The notes beneath the pieces are model-generated. The model was not told the DNA's origin and did not search any database. It worked only from the letters and a program-made list of their open reading frames with translations. A DNA stretch of 52,815 nt from Lachnospiraceae bacterium (lineage in GTDB: Bacteria; Bacillota; Clostridia; Lachnospirales; Lachnospiraceae). Of the stretch, positions 9,374-16,115 are shown piece after piece; position 1 is the first letter of the stretch; the number at the start of each line of letters is the position of its first letter. The stretch is taken from the NCBI GenBank assembly GCA_015056795.1, contig SVFO01000028.1:1-52815 (forward strand), read 5' to 3'. Made by a program: the position numbers and the translations under genes.

Positions 9374-9784
9374 CTATTTCTTGGTATGTAATAGGTCAGT
9401 CAGTTTTTTGCCATAGAAGAAGTCGTGTACCATGTTGTCATACTCGGTCCACATGGGCAGGGTATGGCAACTGTTTTTTCTGGGACAATCGTTGAAGTCG
9501 CCGGACAGGCAGCTGACGGAAGAGAGCTTTCCCTCCATGACCTCCAGGATTTCTCCGACGCTGTAATCCTTGGGCTTACGGCACAACTTGTAGCCACCGC
9601 CTTTTCCGCTGGCGCCAACAAGAAGGTCTCCCTGAACCATGTCCTTTACAATAATCTCAAGATATTTTTTGGAAATTTCCTGCCGTTCGGCAATGTCTTT
9701 TAAGGGAACATATACCTCATCCCCATTATTCTCTGCAAGGTCAATCATGACGCGAAGGGCATAACGTCCTTTGGTTGTAATCAT
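9374..9784 (-). CDS. iscR: Rrf2 family regulator, IscR-like with cluster cysteines
   Basis: A 136-residue winged-helix Rrf2 protein. The HTH is at about residues 26-48 and the wing at GKGGGYKLCR. Unlike the other Rrf2 protein here, it has a likely Fe-S cluster site at Cys92, Cys100 and Cys106 followed by His107. Cys92 and His107 fall at the same numbers as in E. coli IscR, but the Cys spacing (x7 then x5) differs from the x5-x5 of IscR. The start at 9784 is chosen from the AGGCGGTGAT site; a longer start seven codons upstream is possible. It is divergent from iscS-iscU, the classical arrangement for a cluster-sensing repressor of assembly genes. Confidence 0.85.
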   Translation of the reverse strand: MITTKGRYALRVMIDLAENNGDEVYVPLKDIAERQEISKKYLEIIVKDMVQGDLLVGASGKGGGYKLCRKPKDYSVGEILEVMEGKLSSVSCLSGDFNDCPRKNSCHTLPMWTEYDNMVHDFFYGKKLTDLLHTKK

Positions 9785-9813
9785 GGAATCACCGCCTTTG
9801 ATCAAAATATTAT

Positions 9814-9849
9814 TTACCCTATTATACCTCGGGTAAATAGGTAAATCAA
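9814..9849 (-). promoter_or_regulatory. Promoter and operator for the iscR-like gene
   Basis: Read on the minus strand: TTGATT, a 17-base spacer, then TATAAT. The spacer holds ACCTATTTACCCGAGGT, a diverged relative of the box found on the opposite strand before iscS. The two divergent promoters are within about 60 bases, so one regulator could control both. Confidence 0.7.
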
Positions 9850-9864
9850 GCTATTTTTAATAAA

Positions 9865-9897
9865 CCTATTGACACGGTAGGTAAATAGGAATATAAT
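9865..9897 (+). promoter_or_regulatory. iscS promoter with Rrf2-type operator (copy 2 of 4)
   Basis: TTGACA at 9869-9874, a 17-base spacer and a perfect TATAAT at 9892-9897. The -35 is embedded in ACCTATTGACACGGTAGGT. Transcription would start near 9904, leaving a 5' UTR of about 115 bases that contains a dispersed repeat. Confidence 0.85.
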
Positions 9898-9934
9898 TCA
9901 GATATGTAACACGAAAAGTGCAAAAGTGCGAAAA

Positions 9935-9999
9935 GCGAAATTTTCATCGCTGTAACGGAGCCGAGTGGAATGGAGCTAAATATCGCGAAGCGATTAAAT
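9935..9999 (-). repeat. Dispersed structured repeat in the iscS 5' UTR
   Basis: The reverse complement of this 65-base stretch matches the stretch at 40547-40612 with few differences, including the shared core CATTCCACTCGGCTCCGTTA. It ends in the small hairpin ATCGC-GAA-GCGAT just before the iscS ribosome site. Relative to transcription it has the same orientation here as in the other locus, where the gene reads leftward. It could be a REP-like element or a UTR module. Confidence 0.75.
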
Positions 10000-10017
10000 T
10001 GAAAAGGAGAATATACC

Positions 10018-11202
10018 GTGATTTATGCTGATAATGCTGCTACGACAAAAATGAGTCCACGAGCGATTGAAACAATGGTTTCTCTGATGAATGAAACCTT
10101 TGGAAATCCCTCCAGCTTATATACCATTGGTCAGAGAGCCAAGGAGGTTCTCGAACAGGCGAGAAAGGATGTTGCTGAGGTAATTGGGGCAGACCCAAAG
10201 GAGATTCTGTTTACTTCGGGTGGAAGTGAGGCAGACAATCAGGCCATCCTATCTGCTGCAAAGATTGGAGAAAGAAAGGGAAAGAAGCATATCATTTCCT
10301 CCGCATTTGAACATCACGCAGTGCTTCACACCTTGGAGAAATTGAAGAAGGAAGGATATGAAATTACGCTGCTTGACGTACATGAGGATGGATTGGTTCG
10401 CCCTGAAGAGCTTGAGGCAGCCATTCGAGAGGACACCTGCCTGGTGACCATTATGTACGCAAATAATGAAATTGGAACGATCCAGCCGATCAGGGAGATT
10501 GGAGCAATCTGCAGAAAGCATGGCGTGCTGTTCCATACGGATGCCGTTCAGGCTATTGCGCATGTTCCCGTGAATGTGGTGGATGACAATATTGATCTGT
10601 TATCTTCTTCCGCACATAAATTCCATGGTCCTAAGGGCGTTGGTTTCTTATATGCAAAGAAGGGCGTTCTTCTTTCGAATCTAATCGAAGGTGGTGCGCA
10701 GGAGCGTGGTAAGAGAGCAGGCACGGAGAATGTTCCTGGCATTGCTGCAATGGCAGAAGCATTGAAGGAAGCCTCAGAGCATCTGGCTGAAAACACGGAG
10801 CATTTGAAGAAAAGACGGGATCAACTGATTGCGGGTCTTCGAGAGATCCCTCATTCCGCACTGAATGGCGATGAGACGAAAAGACTTCCTGGAAATGTGA
10901 ATTTCTGCTTTGAAGGAATCGAGGGAGAATCGCTATTGCTTTTATTGGATGACAAGGGAATTTCCGCTTCCTCTGGCAGCGCTTGTACGTCAGGATCCTT
11001 GGATCCGAGTCACGTGCTTTTGGCCATTGGCAGAGTCCATGACGTGGCACATGGGTCGCTGAGATTGACCTTGGGTGAGGACATAACGGAAGAACAGGTT
11101 AATGAAATTATTCAGTCCGTGAAAGAGGTTGTTACCTACCTTCGAAGCTTTTCACCGATTTGGAGAGACCTCATGGCAGGGAAGAAGCAGTTTATTTTGT
11201 AG
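10018..11202 (+). CDS. iscS: Cysteine desulfurase (NifS/IscS family)
   Basis: A 394-residue PLP enzyme that takes sulfur from L-cysteine and passes it as a persulfide to the scaffold encoded next. The PLP lysine is Lys201 in SSSAHKFHGPKG and the catalytic cysteine is Cys323 in SSGSACTSG. The N-terminus IYADNAATTKMSPRA is typical of the family. The start is a GTG at 10018, supported by AAGGAG about 9 bases upstream. Its promoter carries the shared Rrf2-type box but, unlike the biosynthetic operons, no Cys leader peptide. Cysteine is its substrate, so Fe-S demand rather than Cys-tRNA level may dominate control. Confidence 0.95.
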   Translation: MIYADNAATTKMSPRAIETMVSLMNETFGNPSSLYTIGQRAKEVLEQARKDVAEVIGADPKEILFTSGGSEADNQAILSAAKIGERKGKKHIISSAFEHHAVLHTLEKLKKEGYEITLLDVHEDGLVRPEELEAAIREDTCLVTIMYANNEIGTIQPIREIGAICRKHGVLFHTDAVQAIAHVPVNVVDDNIDLLSSSAHKFHGPKGVGFLYAKKGVLLSNLIEGGAQERGKRAGTENVPGIAAMAEALKEASEHLAENTEHLKKRRDQLIAGLREIPHSALNGDETKRLPGNVNFCFEGIEGESLLLLLDDKGISASSGSACTSGSLDPSHVLLAIGRVHDVAHGSLRLTLGEDITEEQVNEIIQSVKEVVTYLRSFSPIWRDLMAGKKQFIL

Positions 11203-11250
11203 TCAACATTTGGCAATTTGTTTGTATCGTTGAATAGGAGGAAAATAGAA

Positions 11251-11646
11251 ATGGCTTTATATAGTGAAAAGGTAATGGATCATTTTCGGAATCCGCGCAA
11301 TGTCGGCGTGATTGAGAATGCGGACGGGATCGGAGAGGTTGGCAACGCAAAGTGCGGCGACATCATGAAGATGTACCTGAAAATTGATGATGATATTATT
11401 TCAGACGTGAAGTTCGAAACCTTTGGATGCGGCAGCGCGATCGCATCCAGCTCCATGGCAACCGAGCTCATCAAGGGCAAGCCCGTGTCAGAGGCAATGC
11501 AGCTGACGAACAAGGCGGTTGCAGAGGCACTGGATGGACTTCCAGATTATAAGATGCATTGCTCCGTGCTTGCGGAGGAGGCTATTCGTTCCGCGTTAGA
11601 TGACTATTACAAGAAAAAGGCAGAGAATGAAACGAGTAGTTGTTGA
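11251..11646 (+). CDS. iscU: Fe-S cluster scaffold protein IscU/NifU-like
   Basis: A 131-residue scaffold with the three conserved cluster ligands Cys35 (in KCGD, with Asp37), Cys60 (in FGCGSA) and Cys104 (in HCSVL). It receives sulfur from IscS and builds clusters for transfer to target proteins. The ATG at 11251 is preceded by AGGAGGAAA; an in-frame upstream start at 11218 lacks a site. It lies 48 bases after iscS, so the two are co-transcribed. Confidence 0.95.
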   Translation: MALYSEKVMDHFRNPRNVGVIENADGIGEVGNAKCGDIMKMYLKIDDDIISDVKFETFGCGSAIASSSMATELIKGKPVSEAMQLTNKAVAEALDGLPDYKMHCSVLAEEAIRSALDDYYKKKAENETSSC

Positions 11647-11715
11647 AGAGTCAGATTGCAGGCATTACGGAATGCTTTATGATGTTACAGAAGGAAACAG
11701 TGTGGAGGTGCCGTC

Positions 11716-12624
11716 ATGAATTTGAATCAATTAAAATATGTTCTTACAGTTGCGGCATCGCCTTCCATGCGTGATGCTGCGACAAAGCTCTATGTTTCGC
11801 AGCCGGCACTTTCCAGCTCTATTATGGAACTGGAAAACGAGCTTGGCATTTTGATTTTTGAGCGGTCAAATAAGGGAATCATCTTGACGGACGCAGGAAG
11901 AGAATTTCTGGTTTATGCAAAAAAAGTGATTGGACAGTATGAAATTCTAGAGGAACGCTACTTATCTTCGGATAAGGATAAGGAGCAGTTCTCTGTTTCC
12001 ACGCAGCATTATAATTTTGCAATTCGTTCCTTCTCCAATGTCATCAGCAGATTTGTGCCCGAGAAGTATTCCTTTTCCATTCATGAGACAAAGACGCGTG
12101 AGGTCTTGGAAAATGTCAGGGACTTAAAGAGCGAGGTTGGCGTTGTTTCGTATTCCGGCAATAATGAAAAGGTGTTGAAAAAGCTCCTCAAAGAATATCA
12201 GCTGGAATTCGTGCCGCTGATGCAGAGGGAGACCTATGTGTATGTTTGGAAGGGACATCCCTTTGCAGATCGAAAGGAGATCTCCTTGGAGGAGCTTCGC
12301 GACTATCCTTGCGTTGTTTTTGATCAGACGGATGACAGTAATCTCTATCTAACTGAGGAAGCGATGGCGGACTATGATTTTGCAAAGCTGATCAAGTCAG
12401 ATGACAGGGCGACGACCATGGAGCTGATCGCCAGCTTAAAGGGGTATTCCATCGGCTCTGGCATGCTGTCGGAGGGCGATGCCATCCTGCAAGGTCTTGT
12501 CTCAATTAAACTGTTAGAGGAGGATCCCTTGATTATCGGTTACATTACGAGAAAGGGTAGCAGCCTTTCCATTTATGGTCAGGCATATGTCGAAGAGCTT
12601 TTGAAATTTAAGGAGATCATTTAA
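11716..12624 (+). CDS. LysR family regulator, CmbR/CysR/CysB-like
   Basis: A 302-residue LysR-type regulator. The N-terminal winged HTH is MNLNQLKYVLTVAASPSMRDAA followed by LYVSQPALSSSIMELENELG. The rest is the two-lobed effector-binding domain. The HTH resembles regulators of cysteine and methionine uptake in Gram-positive bacteria (CmbR, CysR). It is 70 bases after iscU and 840 bases before a TGATA-N9-TATCA-N4-TGATA site in front of the cystine transporter operon, so I infer that it activates that operon, probably with O-acetylserine or a related signal. The ligand is not determined. Confidence 0.85.
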   Translation: MNLNQLKYVLTVAASPSMRDAATKLYVSQPALSSSIMELENELGILIFERSNKGIILTDAGREFLVYAKKVIGQYEILEERYLSSDKDKEQFSVSTQHYNFAIRSFSNVISRFVPEKYSFSIHETKTREVLENVRDLKSEVGVVSYSGNNEKVLKKLLKEYQLEFVPLMQRETYVYVWKGHPFADRKEISLEELRDYPCVVFDQTDDSNLYLTEEAMADYDFAKLIKSDDRATTMELIASLKGYSIGSGMLSEGDAILQGLVSIKLLEEDPLIIGYITRKGSSLSIYGQAYVEELLKFKEII

Positions 12625-12666
12625 AAGATTATAATTACACAGTGCATGCGTTTACAAAAATCCCTG

Positions 12667-12703
12667 TTGTACTAATAGTCATATTATGATATAATTTGAC
12701 TAT
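12667..12703 (+). promoter_or_regulatory. Toxin-antitoxin promoter with palindromic operator
   Basis: TTGTAC at 12667-12672, a 17-base spacer and TATAAT at 12690-12695. A near-perfect palindrome of 29 bases (12675-12703, half-site ATAGTCATATTAT) covers the spacer, the -10 and the start region. This fits autorepression by the antitoxin or the toxin-antitoxin complex. Confidence 0.75.
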
Positions 12704-12725
12704 CAATAAGCGGAGGTGATTAAGA

Positions 12726-13004
12726 ATGCTTTCAATACAGGAAACGATAAGACCATCAGCTGATCTCAGAAATCATTACAATGAAATTTCAAAACAATGT
12801 CGCGAAAAAAAAGAGGCAGTAATTATTACCGTTAACGGAAAAGGTGACACGGTTTCGCTTGGTTATGAAGAGTATAAGGCGATGAAGGCCAGAATAGAAT
12901 TATTGGAGATTCTGGCAGAGGCGGACGAAGATGTAAAATGTGGCAGGGTTGCGCCTATGAAAGACACTTTTGATGAGTTGAGAAGTATGCTCAAGGAGGG
13001 GTAG
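12726..13004 (+). CDS. Antitoxin, Phd/YefM family
   Basis: A 92-residue protein. The N-terminal part (about 1-60) fits the Phd/YefM DNA-binding fold, with ADLRNHYNEISKQCREKKEAVIITVNG and GDTVSLGYEEYKAM, and the C-terminal tail is acidic, suited to wrapping the toxin. It starts after GGAGGTGAT. Its stop is 5 bases before the toxin start, the usual antitoxin-first order. Confidence 0.88.
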   Translation: MLSIQETIRPSADLRNHYNEISKQCREKKEAVIITVNGKGDTVSLGYEEYKAMKARIELLEILAEADEDVKCGRVAPMKDTFDELRSMLKEG

Positions 13005-13009
13005 GCTGC

Positions 13010-13324
13010 ATGTATAAAGTTATAAGAACTGACACGGCAGATTCACTTCTTAGAAGCATCATACTTTATGTGGCAAAAGAATTTGGAAACGATGTAGCCC
13101 TTGAAAAACTGGATTATTTGGGAAAATCCATAATGGCCTTAGAAAGGAATCCGTATATTGGCGTAGTTCCTAAATATAGTATCCTAAGACGACAGGGATA
13201 TTTGGTTTTGAGTTTGAAAAAGGATTTAGTATTCTACAAAGTAAATGATGAAAAGCAATTGGTTACAGTGTATGCAGTTGTAGATCAAAGACAGGATTAT
13301 CTCGATATCATACGAGGATTATGA
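13010..13324 (+). CDS. Toxin, RelE/ParE superfamily
   Basis: A 104-residue basic protein of the RelE/ParE fold. Typical segments are SIILYVAKEFGNDVALEKLDYL near the N-terminus and LRRQGYLVLSLKKDLVFYKV plus VTVYAVVDQRQDYLDI in the C-terminal sheet. RelE members cleave mRNA on ribosomes and ParE members poison gyrase; the sequence alone does not settle which applies. It is co-transcribed with the antitoxin. Confidence 0.87.
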   Translation: MYKVIRTDTADSLLRSIILYVAKEFGNDVALEKLDYLGKSIMALERNPYIGVVPKYSILRRQGYLVLSLKKDLVFYKVNDEKQLVTVYAVVDQRQDYLDIIRGL

Positions 13325-13397
13325 ATGTAGCTCATGCTTGTATCTTGGTTCAAAAACATTGAAACGATTTAAATGACATAAGTTCGGGATTTATAAC

Positions 13398-13446
13398 AGT
13401 CTCAAAATATGGTATCATAAGTATCATATTTTGGGACTATTTTATT
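13398..13446 (+). terminator. Intrinsic terminator after the toxin-antitoxin operon
   Basis: A 14-bp stem, AGTCTCAAAATATG with CATATTTTGGGACT (one G-U), followed by ATTTTATT. Confidence 0.75.
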
Positions 13447-13461
13447 ACGGATACACTTGCA

Positions 13462-13489
13462 TGATAAGAAAACCTTATCACGAGTGATA
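13462..13489 (+). promoter_or_regulatory. CmbR/CysR-like LysR activator site
   Basis: TGATA at 13462-13466, nine bases, TATCA at 13476-13480, four bases, TGATA at 13485-13489. This matches the motif TGATA-N9-TATCA-N2-4-TGATA that I recall for CmbR regulators of cysteine and methionine uptake in streptococci. The last two half-sites form a perfect 16-bp palindrome (13475-13490). The site centre is about 60 bases before the predicted transcription start, a usual LysR activation position. Confidence 0.7.
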
Positions 13490-13501
13490 AAGTTTCGGGA
13501 T

Positions 13502-13530
13502 TTTACAAATGGGATTTTCTGGGGTAAGAT
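13502..13530 (+). promoter_or_regulatory. Promoter of the cystine transporter operon
   Basis: TTTACA at 13502-13507, a 17-base spacer and TAAGAT at 13525-13530. Both hexamers are imperfect, as expected for an activator-dependent promoter. It lies directly downstream of the LysR-type site and about 90 bases before the leader peptide start. Confidence 0.6.
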
Positions 13531-13619
13531 AAACACATCTTCAAAACAAGTGAAACAAATCGCAGAAGAGAAAACAAAAACAATTCGTAAAACAGATTAC
13601 GAGGAAAGGAGCAATGGTG

Positions 13620-13709
13620 ATGAAGATTTACAATACTAGCAAGAAGGAGAATACGATGATGATGTGTTGCTGTTGCTGCATGATGCGTAGATTCATACAG
13701 TCTAGTTAG
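13620..13709 (+). CDS. Poly-cysteine leader peptide 1
   Basis: A 29-codon ORF with five consecutive Cys codons (TGT TGC TGT TGC TGC) at 13665-13679, flanked by Met codons. The C-terminal half reads MMMCCCCCMMRRFIQSS. ATG 13620 has AAGGAG 8 bases upstream. An internal ATG at 13656 has its own AAGGAG site and would give just the 17-residue Cys-rich peptide, so the real start may be there. A terminator follows 40 bases after the stop, before the GST gene. The arrangement fits a cysteine attenuator: poor Cys-tRNA charging would stall the ribosome on the Cys run. Confidence 0.75.
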   Translation: MKIYNTSKKENTMMMCCCCCMMRRFIQSS

Positions 13710-13748
13710 AGTATCCATGAAACAATAAGCAATGCAAGAAAGTGGCAG

Positions 13749-13779
13749 GCAGTTTCACGGAGCGTGAACTGCTATTTTT
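13749..13779 (+). terminator. Attenuator terminator of leader 1
   Basis: GCAGTTTCACG pairs with CGTGAACTGC (one bulged base) and is followed by TATTTTTA. It lies between the leader stop at 13709 and the GST start at 13870. I could not find a convincing antiterminator partner inside the leader, unlike in leaders 2 and 3. Confidence 0.7.
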
Positions 13780-13869
13780 ATGCATAAAAAATTGCGAGAG
13801 TGCGCAGCACGAAGCAATCGGTTTTATGTTTTCAAACATAACAATCAAATCAAAAAGGAGATTAAAACC

Positions 13870-15102
13870 ATGGGAAATAGTTGCAGTTTAAGTTTTCATA
13901 AAGCACAGAACGTAAAGACGGATTATACGGATGAACTTGCTGAGAAGTTCGCAGCAGAGGCAGGTGGCCTGGCACCCAGACCCAATGAGCAGAAGGATGA
14001 GACCAATGAGAGAGGCGTTTTCGTACGTCAGCCGAATTCCTTCATTGTTCCCTTCGGTGATAAGGAAGGTGAACACAAGGCAGAGGCAAATCGCTTCGCC
14101 ATTTATTGGGCACATGGATGCAACTGGTCCAATCGTCCCGTGATCGCAAGAGATCTGTTGGGACTGCAGGATGTTATCGCAGATCAGACCACAAGCCATT
14201 CCGGAGAGACCAACAAGTATGGTCATGGTTTCGCAGATCAGAAGGATTTTAAGGATCCCATCACGGGTGTTCATTTCCTGTCTGAGTTTTACAAAAACGC
14301 AAATCCTGAGTATAAGGGACGCGCAACGACGCCTACCTTCGTTGATGTTGTTGAGAAAAAGGCAGTCAACAATGATTACCACAGATTGTCCAATTACATT
14401 GAGGTACAGTTCAGAAAGTTCCAGCCTGTAGACGCACCGGACCTGTATCCTAAGAAGTACAGAAAAGAGATTGATGAGTTTAACGATTGGCTCTTCCCTC
14501 ACATCAACAATGGTCACTATCGTATGGCGTTTGGCGTGTCATGGGAAGCATACAATGAGGGCTATGAGGATTTCTTCGATTCCCTGGAGAAGCTGGACAA
14601 GAGACTGGAAACCAACCGTTTCATTTTTGGCGATTATATAACGGATTCTGACATTCGCGCTTATGTATCTCTGGTAAGGTGGGAGACCGGATATTTCAGA
14701 TCCATTGGACCTATGAAGAAGAGAATCACGGAGTACAAGAACATTTGGGGATATATCAGAGAGCTTTATTCCATTCCTCAGTTTGCAAAGTATACCTTCT
14801 TCCGCGAGGGTCGCGGCATCGGAGGAAACGGAGGATTCTTCAAGGGCTATGAGGAGCGCATCGTGCCCCTGATTCCTTTCGAGGAGCTGTGGAAGACGGA
14901 TCATGAGAGAGCAAAGCTTTCCGCAGATCCTGAGAATCTGTTCTTAAAGCATCCCGCAGGAGAGACTCCTGAGGATTACCAGTCTGAGATTTCCAAGACC
15001 ATTTGGAATTCTCCTTCCTGGGAGGACAGAGAGCCCACCAATTACAGACCTGATTTTGACATTACCGTAAATCCCTTAAAGGGGCTTTTAAAGAATGACT
15101 AA
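13870..15102 (+). CDS. Xi-class glutathione S-transferase-like (glutathionyl-hydroquinone reductase family)
   Basis: A 410-residue protein of the Xi-class GST/ECM4/YqjG family. The N-terminal thioredoxin-like domain has the catalytic motif C84-N-W-S-N-R89 (family CxWxxR). The C-terminal helical GST domain contains NRFIFGDYITDSDIRAYVSLVRW near residues 251-273. Family members reductively remove glutathione from quinones or other mixed disulfides and thioethers. The ATG at 13870 has AAGGAG upstream; the longer frame from 13780 runs into the terminator and is unlikely. It precedes a cystine-type transporter, so reducing imported thiol conjugates is a plausible role. The in vivo thiol donor is unknown. 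Confidence 0.85.
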   Translation: MGNSCSLSFHKAQNVKTDYTDELAEKFAAEAGGLAPRPNEQKDETNERGVFVRQPNSFIVPFGDKEGEHKAEANRFAIYWAHGCNWSNRPVIARDLLGLQDVIADQTTSHSGETNKYGHGFADQKDFKDPITGVHFLSEFYKNANPEYKGRATTPTFVDVVEKKAVNNDYHRLSNYIEVQFRKFQPVDAPDLYPKKYRKEIDEFNDWLFPHINNGHYRMAFGVSWEAYNEGYEDFFDSLEKLDKRLETNRFIFGDYITDSDIRAYVSLVRWETGYFRSIGPMKKRITEYKNIWGYIRELYSIPQFAKYTFFREGRGIGGNGGFFKGYEERIVPLIPFEELWKTDHERAKLSADPENLFLKHPAGETPEDYQSEISKTIWNSPSWEDREPTNYRPDFDITVNPLKGLLKND

Positions 15103-15122
15103 TCAACTGGAGGAAGCATGTT

Positions 15123-16037
15123 ATGAAAAAGAAATTTTTATCGATATTAGCAACGGCATTGACTTTTACTTTATTAGCAGGATCCCTCACGGGATGCGGT
15201 AATGGAGCTTCTAAGGCAAGTGCCGCAGGAACGCAGCAGGCTTCGAGCAGCGAAGCACAGGGAGGCGGCACGGAGGTTACGAAGATCAAGGTACACGTAA
15301 GTCAAGGACCTGCACCCTATCTTTACGTAAACGAGGATGGAACTCCCGATGGCTTTGACTATGCCGTATTTAAAGAGGCCATTGACAGGCTTCCTGGGTA
15401 TGAAGCAGAGTACATTTCTGCAACGGATGGTCTTACGGGCGTTCTGTCTGGTATTTATGATGTTACCGTAGGCAACTGGGTATGGCGTGAGCAGAGAGGA
15501 GAATCCTACTATTTCTCCTATCCTTACAAGGTAACGGATAAGGCATTTGTACAGAGAGAGGGAGATGAGCCCTTAAAGGATCTGCATGATGCAGCAGCAA
15601 GAGGATACTCCGTCATTGTTGGTGCTTCTGGTGGTGACACGGCAGCTTTGGAGCAGTGGAACACGGATCATCCTGATGAGCAGATCAAGCTGATTTATTC
15701 TGATGCGGGTGTCGTTGTTAGATACCAGCAGGTGGCAGACGGTGCAGCGGATTTCACGCTGGATGATGGTCCGATGATTTCTGCATACTTTGAGGAATAT
15801 CAGTTCCAGGGAATCAAGAAGGTGACGCTGGATGAGGAAGCTCTGGCAGATATTCTACCTACCGTAAATACCTATTATCTCTATGCAAAGGATGAAAAGG
15901 GGAAAAAGCTTCGTGATGACATCAATGTGGCCATCAAGGAGCTGTATGAGGATGGTACGCTGGAAAAGCTTTCAGAGCAGTATTTCGGATACACCACAAC
16001 TCCTGCAGCAGAGGATTTTGACAGCACGATCAACTAA
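15123..16037 (+). CDS. Amino acid (cystine-type) ABC transporter substrate-binding lipoprotein
   Basis: A 304-residue solute-binding protein of the polar amino acid family (SBP_bac_3). The N-terminus is a lipoprotein signal with lipobox LTGC near residues 20-23, followed by a Ser/Ala/Gly linker. The mature part contains the family entry segment KVHVSQGPAPYLYVNEDGTPDGFDY. With the permease and ATPase downstream it forms a complete importer. Cystine or another sulfur amino acid is inferred from the Cys leader, the LysR-type site and the GST; the binding pocket cannot be read from sequence. Confidence 0.88.
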   Translation: MKKKFLSILATALTFTLLAGSLTGCGNGASKASAAGTQQASSSEAQGGGTEVTKIKVHVSQGPAPYLYVNEDGTPDGFDYAVFKEAIDRLPGYEAEYISATDGLTGVLSGIYDVTVGNWVWREQRGESYYFSYPYKVTDKAFVQREGDEPLKDLHDAAARGYSVIVGASGGDTAALEQWNTDHPDEQIKLIYSDAGVVVRYQQVADGAADFTLDDGPMISAYFEEYQFQGIKKVTLDEEALADILPTVNTYYLYAKDEKGKKLRDDINVAIKELYEDGTLEKLSEQYFGYTTTPAAEDFDSTIN

Positions 16038-16048
16038 ACAAAAAAGTT

Positions 16049-16072
16049 AGGGCGGCCTGAAAAAGCCGCCCT
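16049..16072 (+). other. Intercistronic hairpin after the binding-protein gene
   Basis: AGGGCGGC and GCCGCCCT form a perfect 8-bp stem with an 8-base loop. Only CTTTGAATTC follows, so it is a weak terminator at best. It probably stabilises the upstream mRNA or trims readthrough, giving more binding protein than membrane subunits, as is common in ABC importer operons. Confidence 0.7.
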
Positions 16073-16115
16073 TTGAATTCAGGATTGCGTAAGAACGCAA
16101 AGAAGAGGTGGAGAG

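Noticed and set aside
12690..12705. A second TGATA-N9-TATCA match before the toxin-antitoxin genes
   Set aside because: It lacks the third half-site and is part of the larger palindrome that fits an antitoxin operator.
13457..13639. A 60-codon ORF before leader 1
   Set aside because: It overlaps the operon promoter and the leader in another frame, has no ribosome site and no recognisable features.
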